Shown here: piece after piece, positions 1 to 8,685 of the stretch
How the letters are laid out: every line of letters begins with the position of its first letter
Position numbering within the stretch: the stretch's first letter is position 1
Assembly (NCBI RefSeq): GCF_900110505.1
Contig: NZ_FODZ01000003.1
Span: forward strand, 105,062-169,061
DNA length: 64,000 bases
DNA from: Luteibacter sp. UNC138MFCol5.1
GTDB taxonomy: Bacteria > Pseudomonadota > Gammaproteobacteria > Xanthomonadales > Rhodanobacteraceae
Reading direction: 5' to 3'
The notes under the pieces: model-generated
Database searches by the model: none
What the model saw: the letters and a program-made list of their open reading frames with translations, nothing else
What the model was told of the DNA's origin: nothing
Made by a program: the position numbers and the translations under genes

Positions 1-37
1 GGCTCACGGCCCCAACGGCGTCGCGGCAAGGGCCGCC

Positions 38-736
38 TCAGCGCAACACGCGCCAGGCGCGTAGTTCGCCGCCGCCGAGATGGAACGCGATCACCTGGCG
101 CATCATCCGCCGCAGCGATGCGAGGCCGGCCGTATCCGGCGCTTCATCGGCGGCGAGTGCCAGCAGGTCGGCGCCACGGATCGCGTGCGGATCGCCCATG
201 CGTCCGGGCATGACGCCGGATTCGGGATCGTAGAAATACGCAGCTGCCGGATCGACCGCTTCGCCGGACGACGCGTCGACGTCGAGCTGCAACGCGTAAC
301 CCAGCGAATCGAGCATGTCGCGCTCGAACCGGCGCAGCGTCCATGCCAGAGGCTCGCTGGCCGCCATCCGGCGCAGCGTTCGCTCGTAAAGGGCGAAGAG
401 TTCGGGGTTCGGATCCTGGCGACCGGTCAGGCGCACGACCAGCTCGTTGAGGTAGAGGCCGGCCAGCCCGGCGTCGCCGGTGAGTCGCATCACCGCGCCC
501 GACGGCTCCGCGCCGCGCAGCGTCGCCAGTTCGCCCTTCGTGATCAGGTCCATCGCCAGACGCTGGAACGGTTCGAGCTGGGCCCGCTGCAGGCGCGCGC
601 GTTCGTTGCGCACGCCACGCGCGACCACGCCGATCCGGCCGAGATCCGGCGTGAGGCATTCGACGAGCAGCGACGTCTCCCGGTACGGCCGGGCGTGCAG
701 GACGAACGCGGGCTGCTGTTCGACGCGCATCGGCAA
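38..736 (-). CDS. recO: DNA repair protein RecO
   Basis: RecO mediates RecA loading in the RecFOR recombinational repair pathway by binding SSB-coated ssDNA. The 232-residue product has the family's usual length, with an N-terminal OB-fold stretch (about 1-80: AFVLHARPYRETSLLVE and the VARGVRNERAR loop) followed by the helical C-terminal domain. It is the last visible gene of the minus-strand lepA-lepB-DUF4845-rnc-era-recO run and starts 15 bases after the era stop codon. The first in-frame codon (TTG at 736) and an ATG at 730 are both possible starts; neither has a clear Shine-Dalgarno, so translation may depend on coupling to era. Positions 1-37 beyond the stop hold no gene I can assign. 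Confidence 0.95.
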   Translation of the reverse strand: MPMRVEQQPAFVLHARPYRETSLLVECLTPDLGRIGVVARGVRNERARLQRAQLEPFQRLAMDLITKGELATLRGAEPSGAVMRLTGDAGLAGLYLNELVVRLTGRQDPNPELFALYERTLRRMAASEPLAWTLRRFERDMLDSLGYALQLDVDASSGEAVDPAAAYFYDPESGVMPGRMGDPHAIRGADLLALAADEAPDTAGLASLRRMMRQVIAFHLGGGELRAWRVLR

Positions 737-751
737 CGGCGCCCGGAGGGC

Positions 752-1684
752 TTACTCGTAGCCGAAGCGCTTGAGCAGGTTCTCGTCGTCGGCCCAGCCT
801 TCGCGCACCTTCACCCAGAGCTTGAGGAACACCTTGCGTTCGAACAGGTGCTCCATCTGCTTGCGGGCGGACGTGCCGATGGCCTTGAGCTGCGCGCCGC
901 CGTCGCCGATGACGATGGCCTTCTGGCCGTCGCGCTCCACCCAGATCACGGCATGGACCTCGGCGATGCCGTCGGGGCGATCCTCGAAGCGCTCGATCTC
1001 GACGGTGGTGGCGTACGGAAGCTCCTGGTCGAGACGCAGCATCAGCTGCTCGCGCACCATCTCCGCCGCGAGGAAGCGCTCGCTGCGATCGGTGATCTCG
1101 TCTTCGCCGTAGATCGCCGGCTGCTCCGGCAGGCGCTTCAGGATGCCCTTCTCGAGCCCCGCCAGCCCCTTCGACTTCAGCGCGCTGACGTAATAGACGT
1201 CGTCGAACGGATGCTTCTGCATCAGGTCCGCGACGAACGGCAGCATGGCCGCCTTGTCCTTCTGCAGGTCGACCTTGTTGATCGCGAGCAGCTTCGGCAT
1301 GTCCTTCTGCTCGGACAGGGCCGCGTACATCGCCATGTCCTCGTCCGTCCAGCGGCCGGCTTCGATCACCTGGACCGCGAGGTCCACTTCGGTGATCGCC
1401 GCCCGCGCGGCGCGGTTGAGGCTGCGGTTCATCGCGCGCTTGCCGCCACGGTGCAGGCCCGGCGTGTCGACGTAGAGGATCTGGCCCTCGGGCTTGCTCG
1501 AGATGCCGAGGATCCGGTGGCGGGTGGTCTGCGGACGGTGGCTGACGATGCTCAGTCGCACGCCGATGAGGGCGTTGAGCAGCGTCGACTTGCCGACGTT
1601 CGGGCGGCCGGTCAGCGCCACGTAACCGCAGCGGAAGTCGTCGTCGACCAGGGTGTCGTTTTCGGGGGTATCGATGTCGTTCAT
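752..1684 (-). CDS. era: GTPase Era
   Basis: Era is an essential GTPase that binds the 3' end of 16S rRNA and checks 30S maturation at the inner membrane. The 310-residue product has the G1 P-loop GRPNVGKS at residues 26-33, the G3 motif DTPG at 73-76 and NKVD near 136, followed by a C-terminal KH RNA-binding domain containing [14 protein letters not shown]. The ATG at 1684 was chosen because it lies in an ATGA overlap with the rnc stop codon, right after a GGAAGAAAAGA Shine-Dalgarno-like run. A longer reading frame exists, but it would extend through rnc. The overlap means rnc and era are translationally coupled, the conserved order in proteobacteria. Confidence 0.97.
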   Translation of the reverse strand: MNDIDTPENDTLVDDDFRCGYVALTGRPNVGKSTLLNALIGVRLSIVSHRPQTTRHRILGISSKPEGQILYVDTPGLHRGGKRAMNRSLNRAARAAITEVDLAVQVIEAGRWTDEDMAMYAALSEQKDMPKLLAINKVDLQKDKAAMLPFVADLMQKHPFDDVYYVSALKSKGLAGLEKGILKRLPEQPAIYGEDEITDRSERFLAAEMVREQLMLRLDQELPYATTVEIERFEDRPDGIAEVHAVIWVERDGQKAIVIGDGGAQLKAIGTSARKQMEHLFERKVFLKLWVKVREGWADDENLLKRFGYE

Positions 1685-2334
1685 GTCTTTTCTTCCAGCA
1701 GACGGCGAAGCACCGCTTCGGCTGCGTCCTGCTCGGCTGAGCGCCGGCTGCCCCCGCGTCCTTCGACGCGGATCGGCTCCGGCTCCTCGATGGCGCAGCT
1801 CACGTCGAAGATCTTCTCGTGATCTTCGCCGTAGCTGTCGATGAGTTCGTAAACGGGCAAGGGCATGCCCCTGCCCTGCAACCATTCCTGCAGGCGCGTC
1901 TTGGCGTCCTTGCTGGAACGCTTGATTTCTGCCACGCGGGGCGTGAACAACCTGCGCACGACCTGGCGGCAGGCGTCGTAGCCGTCGTCCAGGTAGACCG
2001 CGGCCACCAGGGCCTCGAAGGCGTCGGCGAGGATGGAATCGCGACGGAAACCGCCGCTCTTCAGCTCGCCCGGGCCGAGCTTCAGCTGATCGCCGAGTTC
2101 GAGCTCCCGGGCGATCACCGCGAGCGCCTGCCCGTTCACGAGCTGCGCGCGGAGCCGGGAGAGTTCGCCTTCGCTCGCCTTCGGGTGCGCCTCGAAGAGC
2201 AGCTCCGCGACCGTGGCGCCCAGCAGGGCATCGCCGAGGAACTCCAGGCGCTCGTTGTTCGGCTTCCCGGCGCTGCGATGAGTCAGCGCCAGCTGGGCCA
2301 GGTCCGGGTTACGGAAGGAATGAGGAAACGGCAC
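1681..2334 (-). CDS. rnc: Ribonuclease III
   Basis: RNase III cleaves double-stranded RNA during rRNA maturation and mRNA turnover. The 217-residue product has the catalytic signature NERLEFLGD at residues 27-35, the second acidic cluster around [15 protein letters not shown], and a C-terminal dsRNA-binding domain ending in [18 protein letters not shown]. The start is a GTG (2334), nine bases downstream of the stop codon of the DUF4845 gene. The 3' end overlaps era by four bases. Length and motif order are normal for the family. Confidence 0.97.
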   Translation of the reverse strand: MPFPHSFRNPDLAQLALTHRSAGKPNNERLEFLGDALLGATVAELLFEAHPKASEGELSRLRAQLVNGQALAVIARELELGDQLKLGPGELKSGGFRRDSILADAFEALVAAVYLDDGYDACRQVVRRLFTPRVAEIKRSSKDAKTRLQEWLQGRGMPLPVYELIDSYGEDHEKIFDVSCAIEEPEPIRVEGRGGSRRSAEQDAAEAVLRRLLEEKT

Positions 2335-2343
2335 GATGTCTCG

Positions 2344-2718
2344 TTACATGGGCGCATTCCTCAACTGCACCGCGTTGGAGAAGTGCAGGAGGAAGTCGAT
2401 GTTGTAGAGGAAGGGGATCTTCTTGTCGTAGGCGATCTTCAGCGTGGCGCCGTTGCCGGCGCGGTCCAGCGTGATGTCCTTGGGCTGGATCGTCGCATCG
2501 TCCACGTACTGGAAGCCCATCTTGAAGATGAGATCGCGACGGATGCTGTCGAGGTCCTGCGCGCTGCCGCTCGTCGCGACCTGCGACATGGCCTTCTTCA
2601 CGCCGAAGTACTCGATATAGGAAGGCACGAGCTTCATGGCCATGAAGGCGAAGAAGCCGAGCACGAGCAGCACGATGACGAAGCCGATGAGGGTGATGCC
2701 CGATTGCCTGGATTTCAT
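2344..2718 (-). CDS. DUF4845 family small membrane protein
   Basis: This 124-residue protein has one N-terminal membrane helix (about residues 6-28) followed by a soluble, probably periplasmic domain. The family (DUF4845) is regularly found between lepB and rnc in gamma- and betaproteobacteria and its function is unknown. Its N-terminus (KSRQSGITLIGFVIVLL) resembles a type IV pilin or pseudopilin start, with a Gly followed by a hydrophobic run, but the Glu expected at mature position 5 is Gly here, so it is probably not a functional pilin. The ATG at 2718 is preferred to an in-frame start 36 bases further up because the membrane helix then begins at the terminus, as in relatives. Confidence 0.85.
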   Translation of the reverse strand: MKSRQSGITLIGFVIVLLVLGFFAFMAMKLVPSYIEYFGVKKAMSQVATSGSAQDLDSIRRDLIFKMGFQYVDDATIQPKDITLDRAGNGATLKIAYDKKIPFLYNIDFLLHFSNAVQLRNAPM

Positions 2719-2854
2719 GATCGTGTCCCGCCGCCGTGGCGGCCCCCTGTGCAAGACGTGGAATGCGTACGGGGCGCCCTGTGCGCCCCGCAGCGGAGAT
2801 TACCTTGTCCGGAGGCATCCGCAACGCCCAGGGCGTCACGGACGCACCACGACA

Positions 2855-3757
2855 TCAATGGATGACCCGGCCCATCTTCGAGAAATCGAGCCAGCCGTTG
2901 CCCGGGCCGCGCCAGGCGAGCCAGACGAAGAACGCCTTGCCGACCAGGTTCTGCTCCGGCATGCAGCCCCACCAGCGGCTGTCCGTGCTGTTCATGCGGT
3001 TGTCGCCCATCACGATGTAGCAGCCCTTCGGCACTTCCGAGGGGACCATCGCGTTGGGGATGTCCAGCGGCATGTTGTAGGCCGGCGTGAGCGCGATCGT
3101 GTGGTTGATGCTGCCCAGGTGTTCCGTGTAGAGCTTCGAGCCGAAGGTCATGAGCAGACGGTCCTCGGGACGGCTCATGCTGCCCTTGAACGGGCCGATC
3201 TCGTCGGCCGTGACGCGCTCGCCGTTGATGTACAGCTCGCTGCCCCGGGTCTCGATGCGATCACCGGGAAGGCCGATGACGCGCTTGATCCAGTTCTCGC
3301 TGGGCACCGGCGCGTTCGGATCCTGGCAGGTCAGGTCGCCGCTGCGGACCGTTTTGCCGTTTTCGTCCTTGCACAGGTAGCCCGGAAAGCGGAACACGAC
3401 CACGTCGCCGCGGCGCGGTTCGCCATTGGCGAGCAGCTTGTTGTTGAAGGCCGGCATGCGCAGGCCATAGGCGAACTTGTTGACCAGGATGAAATCGCCG
3501 ACGTCGAGCGTGGGCATCATCGAGCCCGACGGGATCCGGAACGGCTCCGCGACGAACGAGCGCAGGATGAGCACGACGAGGATCACCGGGAACAGCGAAC
3601 GGGCCCAGTCGACCGGCCACGGCTCGGGCTGCTCGGTGCCGGCCGCTTCCGACCGGGCGCGGCGCGCCTTCGCGAGGAACAGGCGATCGAACAGCCAGAC
3701 GACGCCGAAGAGGACCGTCAGGCCGAGAAGGATCGCCGAGAAATCAAATGCCGCCAT
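2855..3757 (-). CDS. lepB: Signal peptidase I
   Basis: LepB is the inner-membrane leader peptidase that removes signal peptides from Sec and Tat substrates. The 300-residue product has two N-terminal membrane segments (about 5-28 and 53-70). It carries the catalytic Ser79 in IPSGSMMPT, the catalytic Lys158 in NWIKRVIGLPGD, and the box E motif MGDNRMNSTDSRWWG near residue 250. A cysteine pair (C129 and C144) sits in the insert domain. It lies between lepA (99-base gap) and the DUF4845 gene (136-base gap) in the conserved minus-strand run. Confidence 0.97.
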   Translation of the reverse strand: MAAFDFSAILLGLTVLFGVVWLFDRLFLAKARRARSEAAGTEQPEPWPVDWARSLFPVILVVLILRSFVAEPFRIPSGSMMPTLDVGDFILVNKFAYGLRMPAFNNKLLANGEPRRGDVVVFRFPGYLCKDENGKTVRSGDLTCQDPNAPVPSENWIKRVIGLPGDRIETRGSELYINGERVTADEIGPFKGSMSRPEDRLLMTFGSKLYTEHLGSINHTIALTPAYNMPLDIPNAMVPSEVPKGCYIVMGDNRMNSTDSRWWGCMPEQNLVGKAFFVWLAWRGPGNGWLDFSKMGRVIH

Positions 3758-3856
3758 ACCAACTCCATCAGTAGTGAGGGGCCCTTAGGGCCCATTCCGG
3801 CGCATCCGGCGCCGGGAATCCATGGGTGAAACGTCATGCCACGACCGTGGCCGGGT

Positions 3857-5647
3857 TTACTTGTCGACCTTGAGCACGGCGAGGAAGGCTTCCTGCGGGA
3901 TTTCCACGCTGCCGACCTGCTTCATGCGCTTCTTGCCTTCCTTCTGCTTCTCCAGCAGCTTCTTCTTGCGCGAGACGTCGCCGCCGTAGCACTTGGCCAG
4001 CACGTTCTTGCGCAGCGCCTTCACGGTCGAGCGCGCGATGATGGCGGCGCCGATGGCGGCCTGGATCGCCACGTCGAACTGCTGGCGCGGGATGAGGTCC
4101 TTCATCCGCTCCACGAGCTCGCGGCCGCGCCGTTCGGCATGCGAGCGGTGCACGATCAGGCTCAGGGCGTCGACGCGATCGCCGTTGATCAGGACGTCCA
4201 CGCGGACGAACGGACCGGCGTCGAAGCGGTCGAGGTGGTAGTCCATGGATGCGTAGCCACGCGACACCGACTTCAGGCGATCGAAGAAGTCGAGCACCAC
4301 CTCCGCCAGCGGCAGCTCGTAGGTCACCTGCACCTGCGTGGCGAGGTACTGGATCGACCGCTGCACGCCGCGCTTTTCCTCGCACAGCTTGATCACGTTG
4401 CCGACGTAGTCCGACGGCGTGAGGATGTTGGCCACGATGACCGGCTCGCGGATCTCCGCGATCTGCTGCGGTGGAGGCAGCTTGGCCGGGTTGTCCATCT
4501 GGATGATCGTGCCGTCCGTCTTCACGACCTCGTACACGACGGTCGGGGCGGTGGTGATGAGGTCGAGGTCGTACTCGCGCTCGAGGCGCTCCTGCACGAT
4601 CTCCATGTGCAGCATGCCGAGGAAGCCGCAGCGGAAGCCGAAGCCCATCGCCTCGGAGCTCTCCGGCTCGAAGAACATGGCCGCGTCGTTCAGACGCAGC
4701 TTGTCGAGGGCCTCGCGCAGCGCCGGGTAATCGTCGGCCGAAACCGGGAACAGACCCGCGAAGACGCGCGGCTGCATCGTCTGGAAGCCCGGCAGCGGTT
4801 CTTCCGCCGGCTTGCCGGCGTGGGTCAGGGTGTCGCCGACCGGAGCGCCGTGGACGTCCTTGATGGACGCGTTGATCCAGCCCACCTCGCCCGCCGAAAG
4901 CTTGTCGAGCTTCTTGCGCTTGGGCGTGAACACGCCGACGTCGTCCACCAGGTGCGTGCGGCCCGTCGACATCACCAGGATCTTGTCGCCCGGACGGATC
5001 TCGCCCTGCATGACGCGCACGAGCGACACCACGCCGAGGTAGTTGTCGAACCACGAATCGATGATCAGCGCCTGCAGCTTGTCGGTGTCGCGCGGCTTGG
5101 GCGGCGGAATGCGATGGATGATGGCTTCCAGCACCTCGACCACGTTCTGGCCGGTCTTGGCGCTGACGGGAATCGCATCGCTCGCGTCCAGACCGATCAC
5201 GGCCTCGATCTCGGCCTTGGCCTTGTCGATGTCGGCGGTGGGCAGGTCGATCTTGTTCAGCACGGGAATGACTTCGAGGCCCTGCTCGATCGCCGTGTAG
5301 CAGTTGGCGACCGACTGCGCCTCGACGCCCTGCGCCGCGTCGACCACGAGCAGCGCGCCTTCGCACGCGGAGAGAGAGCGGCTGACCTCGTACGAGAAGT
5401 CGACGTGTCCCGGCGTGTCGATGAAGTTCAGCTGGTAGGTCTTCCCGTCGCGCGCCTTGTACGGCAGCGACACGGACTGGGCCTTGATCGTGATGCCGCG
5501 CTCGCGCTCGATCGGGTTGTTGTCGAGGACCTGCGCTTCCATTTCGCGCTCGGACAAGCCGCCGCAAAGCTGGATGATGCGGTCGGCCAGGGTCGACTTG
5601 CCGTGGTCGATATGGGCAATGATGGAGAAGTTGCGGATGAGTTCCAT
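3857..5647 (-). CDS. lepA: Elongation factor 4 (LepA)
   Basis: EF4 is a ribosome-associated GTPase linked to back-translocation or 30S biogenesis. The 596-residue product has the P-loop AHIDHGKS at residues 11-18, the switch I RGITIK, the G3 DTPGHVDF and the G4 NKID. It lacks EF-G domain IV and has the LepA-specific C-terminal domain ([24 protein letters not shown]). Length is standard. It is followed by lepB on the same strand and is probably cotranscribed with it. Confidence 0.98.
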   Translation of the reverse strand: MELIRNFSIIAHIDHGKSTLADRIIQLCGGLSEREMEAQVLDNNPIERERGITIKAQSVSLPYKARDGKTYQLNFIDTPGHVDFSYEVSRSLSACEGALLVVDAAQGVEAQSVANCYTAIEQGLEVIPVLNKIDLPTADIDKAKAEIEAVIGLDASDAIPVSAKTGQNVVEVLEAIIHRIPPPKPRDTDKLQALIIDSWFDNYLGVVSLVRVMQGEIRPGDKILVMSTGRTHLVDDVGVFTPKRKKLDKLSAGEVGWINASIKDVHGAPVGDTLTHAGKPAEEPLPGFQTMQPRVFAGLFPVSADDYPALREALDKLRLNDAAMFFEPESSEAMGFGFRCGFLGMLHMEIVQERLEREYDLDLITTAPTVVYEVVKTDGTIIQMDNPAKLPPPQQIAEIREPVIVANILTPSDYVGNVIKLCEEKRGVQRSIQYLATQVQVTYELPLAEVVLDFFDRLKSVSRGYASMDYHLDRFDAGPFVRVDVLINGDRVDALSLIVHRSHAERRGRELVERMKDLIPRQQFDVAIQAAIGAAIIARSTVKALRKNVLAKCYGGDVSRKKKLLEKQKEGKKRMKQVGSVEIPQEAFLAVLKVDK

Positions 5648-5778
5648 GGAGCGCCGTGGTCACGTTCACCATCGCTCGCGGCGCGAACGACGCGCGCGAA
5701 GCTCATTTGGCCCGCGCGAATCGGGGGATTATCGCATGGAAGGCCGACCGCCGCCGAGCGACGGCCGGCCCACGGCGA

Positions 5779-7197
5779 TCAGCGGTCGCTGGGGACCGTC
5801 ACGCCGACGAAGCGGGTCGAGTCGTCGCGGCGCACCAGCAGCATGGCCGTATCACCCGGCTTGATGCCCTTGACCGCGTCGCGGAAGGCCGCGGAGGTGC
5901 CCACGCGCTTCTGGTTGACCATCAGGATGACGTCGCCCGCCTGCAGGCCGGCACTCGCCGCGCCACCGCCGGTGATCCGGCTGACGACGACGCCCTCCCC
6001 GGCCTTGAGCCCGAGCTCGGCACGCGCCGACGCGTCGATGTCCTGCACCGACATGCCCAGCGCGGCGGCGGATCCGCCGGGAGTCGCCTCGTCGCCGCCA
6101 GCCGCGGCGGCCAGGGCGTTCTTGTCCCGGGGCAGCTCGCCCACCTTGACGTCGACGGTCTGCTTCTTGTGATCGCGAAGGAGCTCGACCTTCGCCATCG
6201 AGCCCGGCTTCGTGATGCCGACCAGCGGCGGCAGGTCCGCCGACTGGGTCACGGGCGTGCCGTTGAACGAGAGGATGACGTCGCCCTGCTTCAGCCCCGC
6301 CTTGTCGGCGCCGCTGCCGGGCGTGACCTGCGCCACGAGGGCGCCGTTCGCGTCCGGCAGGTCGAGGTTCTTCACGAACTGGTCGACCGGCTGCACCGTG
6401 ACGCCGAGCATGCCGCGAGACACGTAGCCCTTCTCCTTGATCTGCTGGACGACGTTCATCGCCACGTCGATCGGAATGGAGAACGACAGGCCCTGGTAAC
6501 CGCCCGAGGTCGAGTAGATCTGCGAGTTCACGCCGATGACCTGGCCTTGCAGGTTGAACAGCGGGCCGCCGGAATTGCCGCGGTTGATCGGCACGTCGGT
6601 CTGGATGAACGAGGTGTAGGGCTGGTCGCCGCTGCCGAGGTTGCGTCCCACGGCGCTGATGATGCCGTGGGTCACCGTGGCGTCGAGGCCGAACGGGGAG
6701 CCGATGGCGAGCGCCCACTGGCCGCGCTTGACGCCGCGCGAGTCGCCGATGGTCACCGTCGGCAGCGCCGAGCCGTCGATCTTCAGCAGCGCGATGTCGT
6801 ACTGGGGATCCTTGCCGACGACTTTCGCGGTGAAGGTGCGGCGGTCCTGCAGGCGGATCTTCACCTCGTCGGCATCGTCGACCACGTGATCGTTCGTGAG
6901 GACGTAGCCGTCGGCCGAGATGATGAAGCCGGAGCCGAGCGAGGTGGACTCTCGCGGCTGCATGGGCATGCCGGGCATGCCGAAGAAGCGGCGTAGCAGT
7001 TCTTCCTGGTCGTCCTGACCGCCGCCGGGACCGCGCGCCTTGCGCGCCGCGCCCGTCGTCTTCGCTTCGACGTGGACCACCGCCGGCGCGTTCTTTTCGA
7101 CGATGCCGGTGAAGTCCGGCAGCGACTGCGCCTGCGCGCCGGCCGCCGCCACGACGAACGCACCGCCCAACAGTGCGCGTGCATGCCACAAAGCCAT
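5779..7197 (-). CDS. mucD: DegP/MucD-type periplasmic serine protease
   Basis: This periplasmic HtrA-family protease and chaperone degrades misfolded envelope proteins. The 472-residue product has a signal peptide ending near residue 24 (AAGAQAQ). A trypsin-like domain follows with the triad His in LTNDHVVDD, Asp in PQYDIALLKI and Ser in INRGNSGGPL, then two PDZ domains (LGVTVQPVDQF onward, and a second starting around LGMSVQDIDASA). The start at 7197 is set by a strong Shine-Dalgarno (AAGGAGGAAAT) and the signal peptide. It lies downstream of rpoE and rseA on the same strand, so it is probably part of the sigma-E feedback circuit, as mucD is in Pseudomonas and Xanthomonas. Confidence 0.95.
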   Translation of the reverse strand: MALWHARALLGGAFVVAAAGAQAQSLPDFTGIVEKNAPAVVHVEAKTTGAARKARGPGGGQDDQEELLRRFFGMPGMPMQPRESTSLGSGFIISADGYVLTNDHVVDDADEVKIRLQDRRTFTAKVVGKDPQYDIALLKIDGSALPTVTIGDSRGVKRGQWALAIGSPFGLDATVTHGIISAVGRNLGSGDQPYTSFIQTDVPINRGNSGGPLFNLQGQVIGVNSQIYSTSGGYQGLSFSIPIDVAMNVVQQIKEKGYVSRGMLGVTVQPVDQFVKNLDLPDANGALVAQVTPGSGADKAGLKQGDVILSFNGTPVTQSADLPPLVGITKPGSMAKVELLRDHKKQTVDVKVGELPRDKNALAAAAGGDEATPGGSAAALGMSVQDIDASARAELGLKAGEGVVVSRITGGGAASAGLQAGDVILMVNQKRVGTSAAFRDAVKGIKPGDTAMLLVRRDDSTRFVGVTVPSDR

Positions 7198-7228
7198 CGA
7201 TTTCCTCCTTTTTACCTGGACATGGCTG

Positions 7229-7252
7229 CCCGTGCGGCCTACGCCGCACGGG
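7229..7252 (-). other. Hairpin between rseA and mucD
   Basis: A perfect 10-bp inverted repeat (CCCGTGCGGC / GCCGCACGGG) with a 4-base loop sits in the 113-base gap between rseA and mucD, about 30 bases before the mucD start. No T-run follows on the minus strand, so it is not a classical terminator. It could be an RNA processing or attenuation site setting the ratio of mucD to rpoE-rseA mRNA. The structure is seen in the sequence; the role is inferred. Confidence 0.5.
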
Positions 7253-7310
7253 GATTTACGAATGGGATAAATCGCACCGGCGAGCCGCCGGCGCGCGAAA
7301 CGCGGAGGGC

Positions 7311-7952
7311 TCAGCGAGCCTGCGGCGCGGCGACCGGCTGGACATAGCGACTGCCGTCCGGACGGATGAGCAGCATGTAACCGTTGCCATCCGACGTGGA
7401 CGCCGCCGCCCGGGCGCGATGGATCTGATACGGCGTCGAGCGCGGCAGGTAGGCCGCACCCGCATCGCCGCTGCTGTCGAAGGCGGCCTTCTGGGTGAAC
7501 TGCGACGCGTTGCTGCCGGTGAGCCACTGCGGCGCGACCGGCGCGGCGGCCGGAACCGACACCTCCGCGACTTCGGTGTCGCCACCGGCGACGGCACGCT
7601 GTGCGACGTCCGCGGGAACCGAACCGTTACCGGCCGGCTGCGCGAGCATCAGCGCCGCCACGGCCACGCTCGCGGCGATGGCGCCGCCCGCGGACCAGTG
7701 CAGCCAGCGACGACGCGGCGCCGCCGAAGCCGCGGGCTCGGCGTCTATGGCCGCCATGACGCGGCTGGCGAAGTCGCCCGACACCAGCGGAGCGCCCTGC
7801 CGGCGCAGGCCGTCGCGTGCGACGTGGAGGCGTTCCCAGGTATCGGCGAGCACCGGATCGGCCTCGAGACGACGCAGCAGGAAACGGATTTCCTCCCGAG
7901 ACAACTCGCCGTCCATGCCGGCGGAGAGAATTTCCCGATTGGCTTCGCTCAT
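7311..7952 (-). CDS. rseA: Anti-sigma-E factor, RseA family
   Basis: This is an inner-membrane anti-sigma factor that sequesters RpoE until envelope stress triggers its proteolysis. The 213-residue product has an N-terminal RseA-like cytoplasmic domain (residues 1-75, opening with the SAGMDGELSREE stretch typical of the family). A single membrane helix (about 84-106) and a periplasmic tail follow. The start ATG at 7952 overlaps the rpoE stop codon (ATGA), so the pair is translationally coupled and produced in a fixed ratio. The C-terminal region is poorly conserved, as usual. Confidence 0.9.
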   Translation of the reverse strand: MSEANREILSAGMDGELSREEIRFLLRRLEADPVLADTWERLHVARDGLRRQGAPLVSGDFASRVMAAIDAEPAASAAPRRRWLHWSAGGAIAASVAVAALMLAQPAGNGSVPADVAQRAVAGGDTEVAEVSVPAAAPVAPQWLTGSNASQFTQKAAFDSSGDAGAAYLPRSTPYQIHRARAAASTSDGNGYMLLIRPDGSRYVQPVAAPQAR

Positions 7953-8545
7953 GGGGTGTGGTCCTCGCGGTCGGACAACAGCGGCCGCAGTTTCTGGTCG
8001 ATGGCTTCGCGAGCCCTGAAAATACGCGAACGGACCGTCCCGATGGGGCAATCCATGATGGCGGCGATCTCTTCGTAGCTCTTGCCGTCCACTTCGCGCA
8101 GGGTGATCGCGGCCCGAAGTTCTTCGGGCAGGGATTGGACAGTGGAAAACACCGTTTGTTCCACCTGCTCCCGCATCATTTCGCGCTCGGGGGTGGCGCT
8201 CTCGTGCATGCGGGTGGCGCCAGGCACGTAAACGGCATCTTCGATGTCGATGTCGCCGGTGGGCGGACGGCGGCCCATGGCCACCAGGTGGTTCTTCGCG
8301 GTGTTCACCGCGATCTTGTAGAGCCAGGTGTAGAAGGCGCTTTCGCCGCGGAACGAGCCCAGCGCGCGCCAGGCGCGCACGAAGGCCTCCTGGGCGATGT
8401 CCTCGCATTCCGTCCAGTCGTGGACGTAGCGCGAGATCAGCGCGACCACCTTGTGCTGGTACTTGCGGACAAGCAGGTCGAACGCGCGGCGATCCCCTTG
8501 CTGCACACGCTCGACAAGTGCCTGATCCAATTCGTTTTCGCCCAT
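7949..8545 (-). CDS. rpoE: RNA polymerase sigma-E factor (ECF sigma-24)
   Basis: This ECF sigma factor directs the envelope-stress regulon. The 198-residue protein has region 2 (about 25-90, with the DCEDIAQE-like segment ECEDIAQEAFVRAWRAL and FYTWLYKIAVN) and region 4 with its helix-turn-helix (about 130-185, LREVDGKSYEEIAAIMDCPIGTVRSR). It overlaps rseA by four bases and heads the rpoE-rseA-mucD unit. A sigma-E-like promoter lies upstream, consistent with autoregulation. Confidence 0.97.
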   Translation of the reverse strand: MGENELDQALVERVQQGDRRAFDLLVRKYQHKVVALISRYVHDWTECEDIAQEAFVRAWRALGSFRGESAFYTWLYKIAVNTAKNHLVAMGRRPPTGDIDIEDAVYVPGATRMHESATPEREMMREQVEQTVFSTVQSLPEELRAAITLREVDGKSYEEIAAIMDCPIGTVRSRIFRAREAIDQKLRPLLSDREDHTP

Positions 8546-8590
8546 CCGGGCCGTCTCCTCAACTCTTACGGGGCCAGTCGCGGGCGCAGC

Positions 8591-8619
8591 TGAGACAAGC
8601 GGGCCGGACGCAAGTTCAC
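8591..8619 (-). promoter_or_regulatory. Putative sigma-E-dependent promoter of rpoE
   Basis: On the minus strand, GTGAACTT (8619-8612) is followed after 16 bases by TCTCA (8595-8591). This is close to the known sigma-E pattern GGAACTT-N15-GTCTAA. It would start transcription about 40 bases before the rpoE start codon. The match is seen in the sequence; use by RpoE is inferred. Confidence 0.55.
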
Positions 8620-8685
8620 CCGCGCCCGCCGATCGTCCTGCCGCTTATGACTATGCGGGGCATGCGGGCGGACCTCAAGCTCGGG

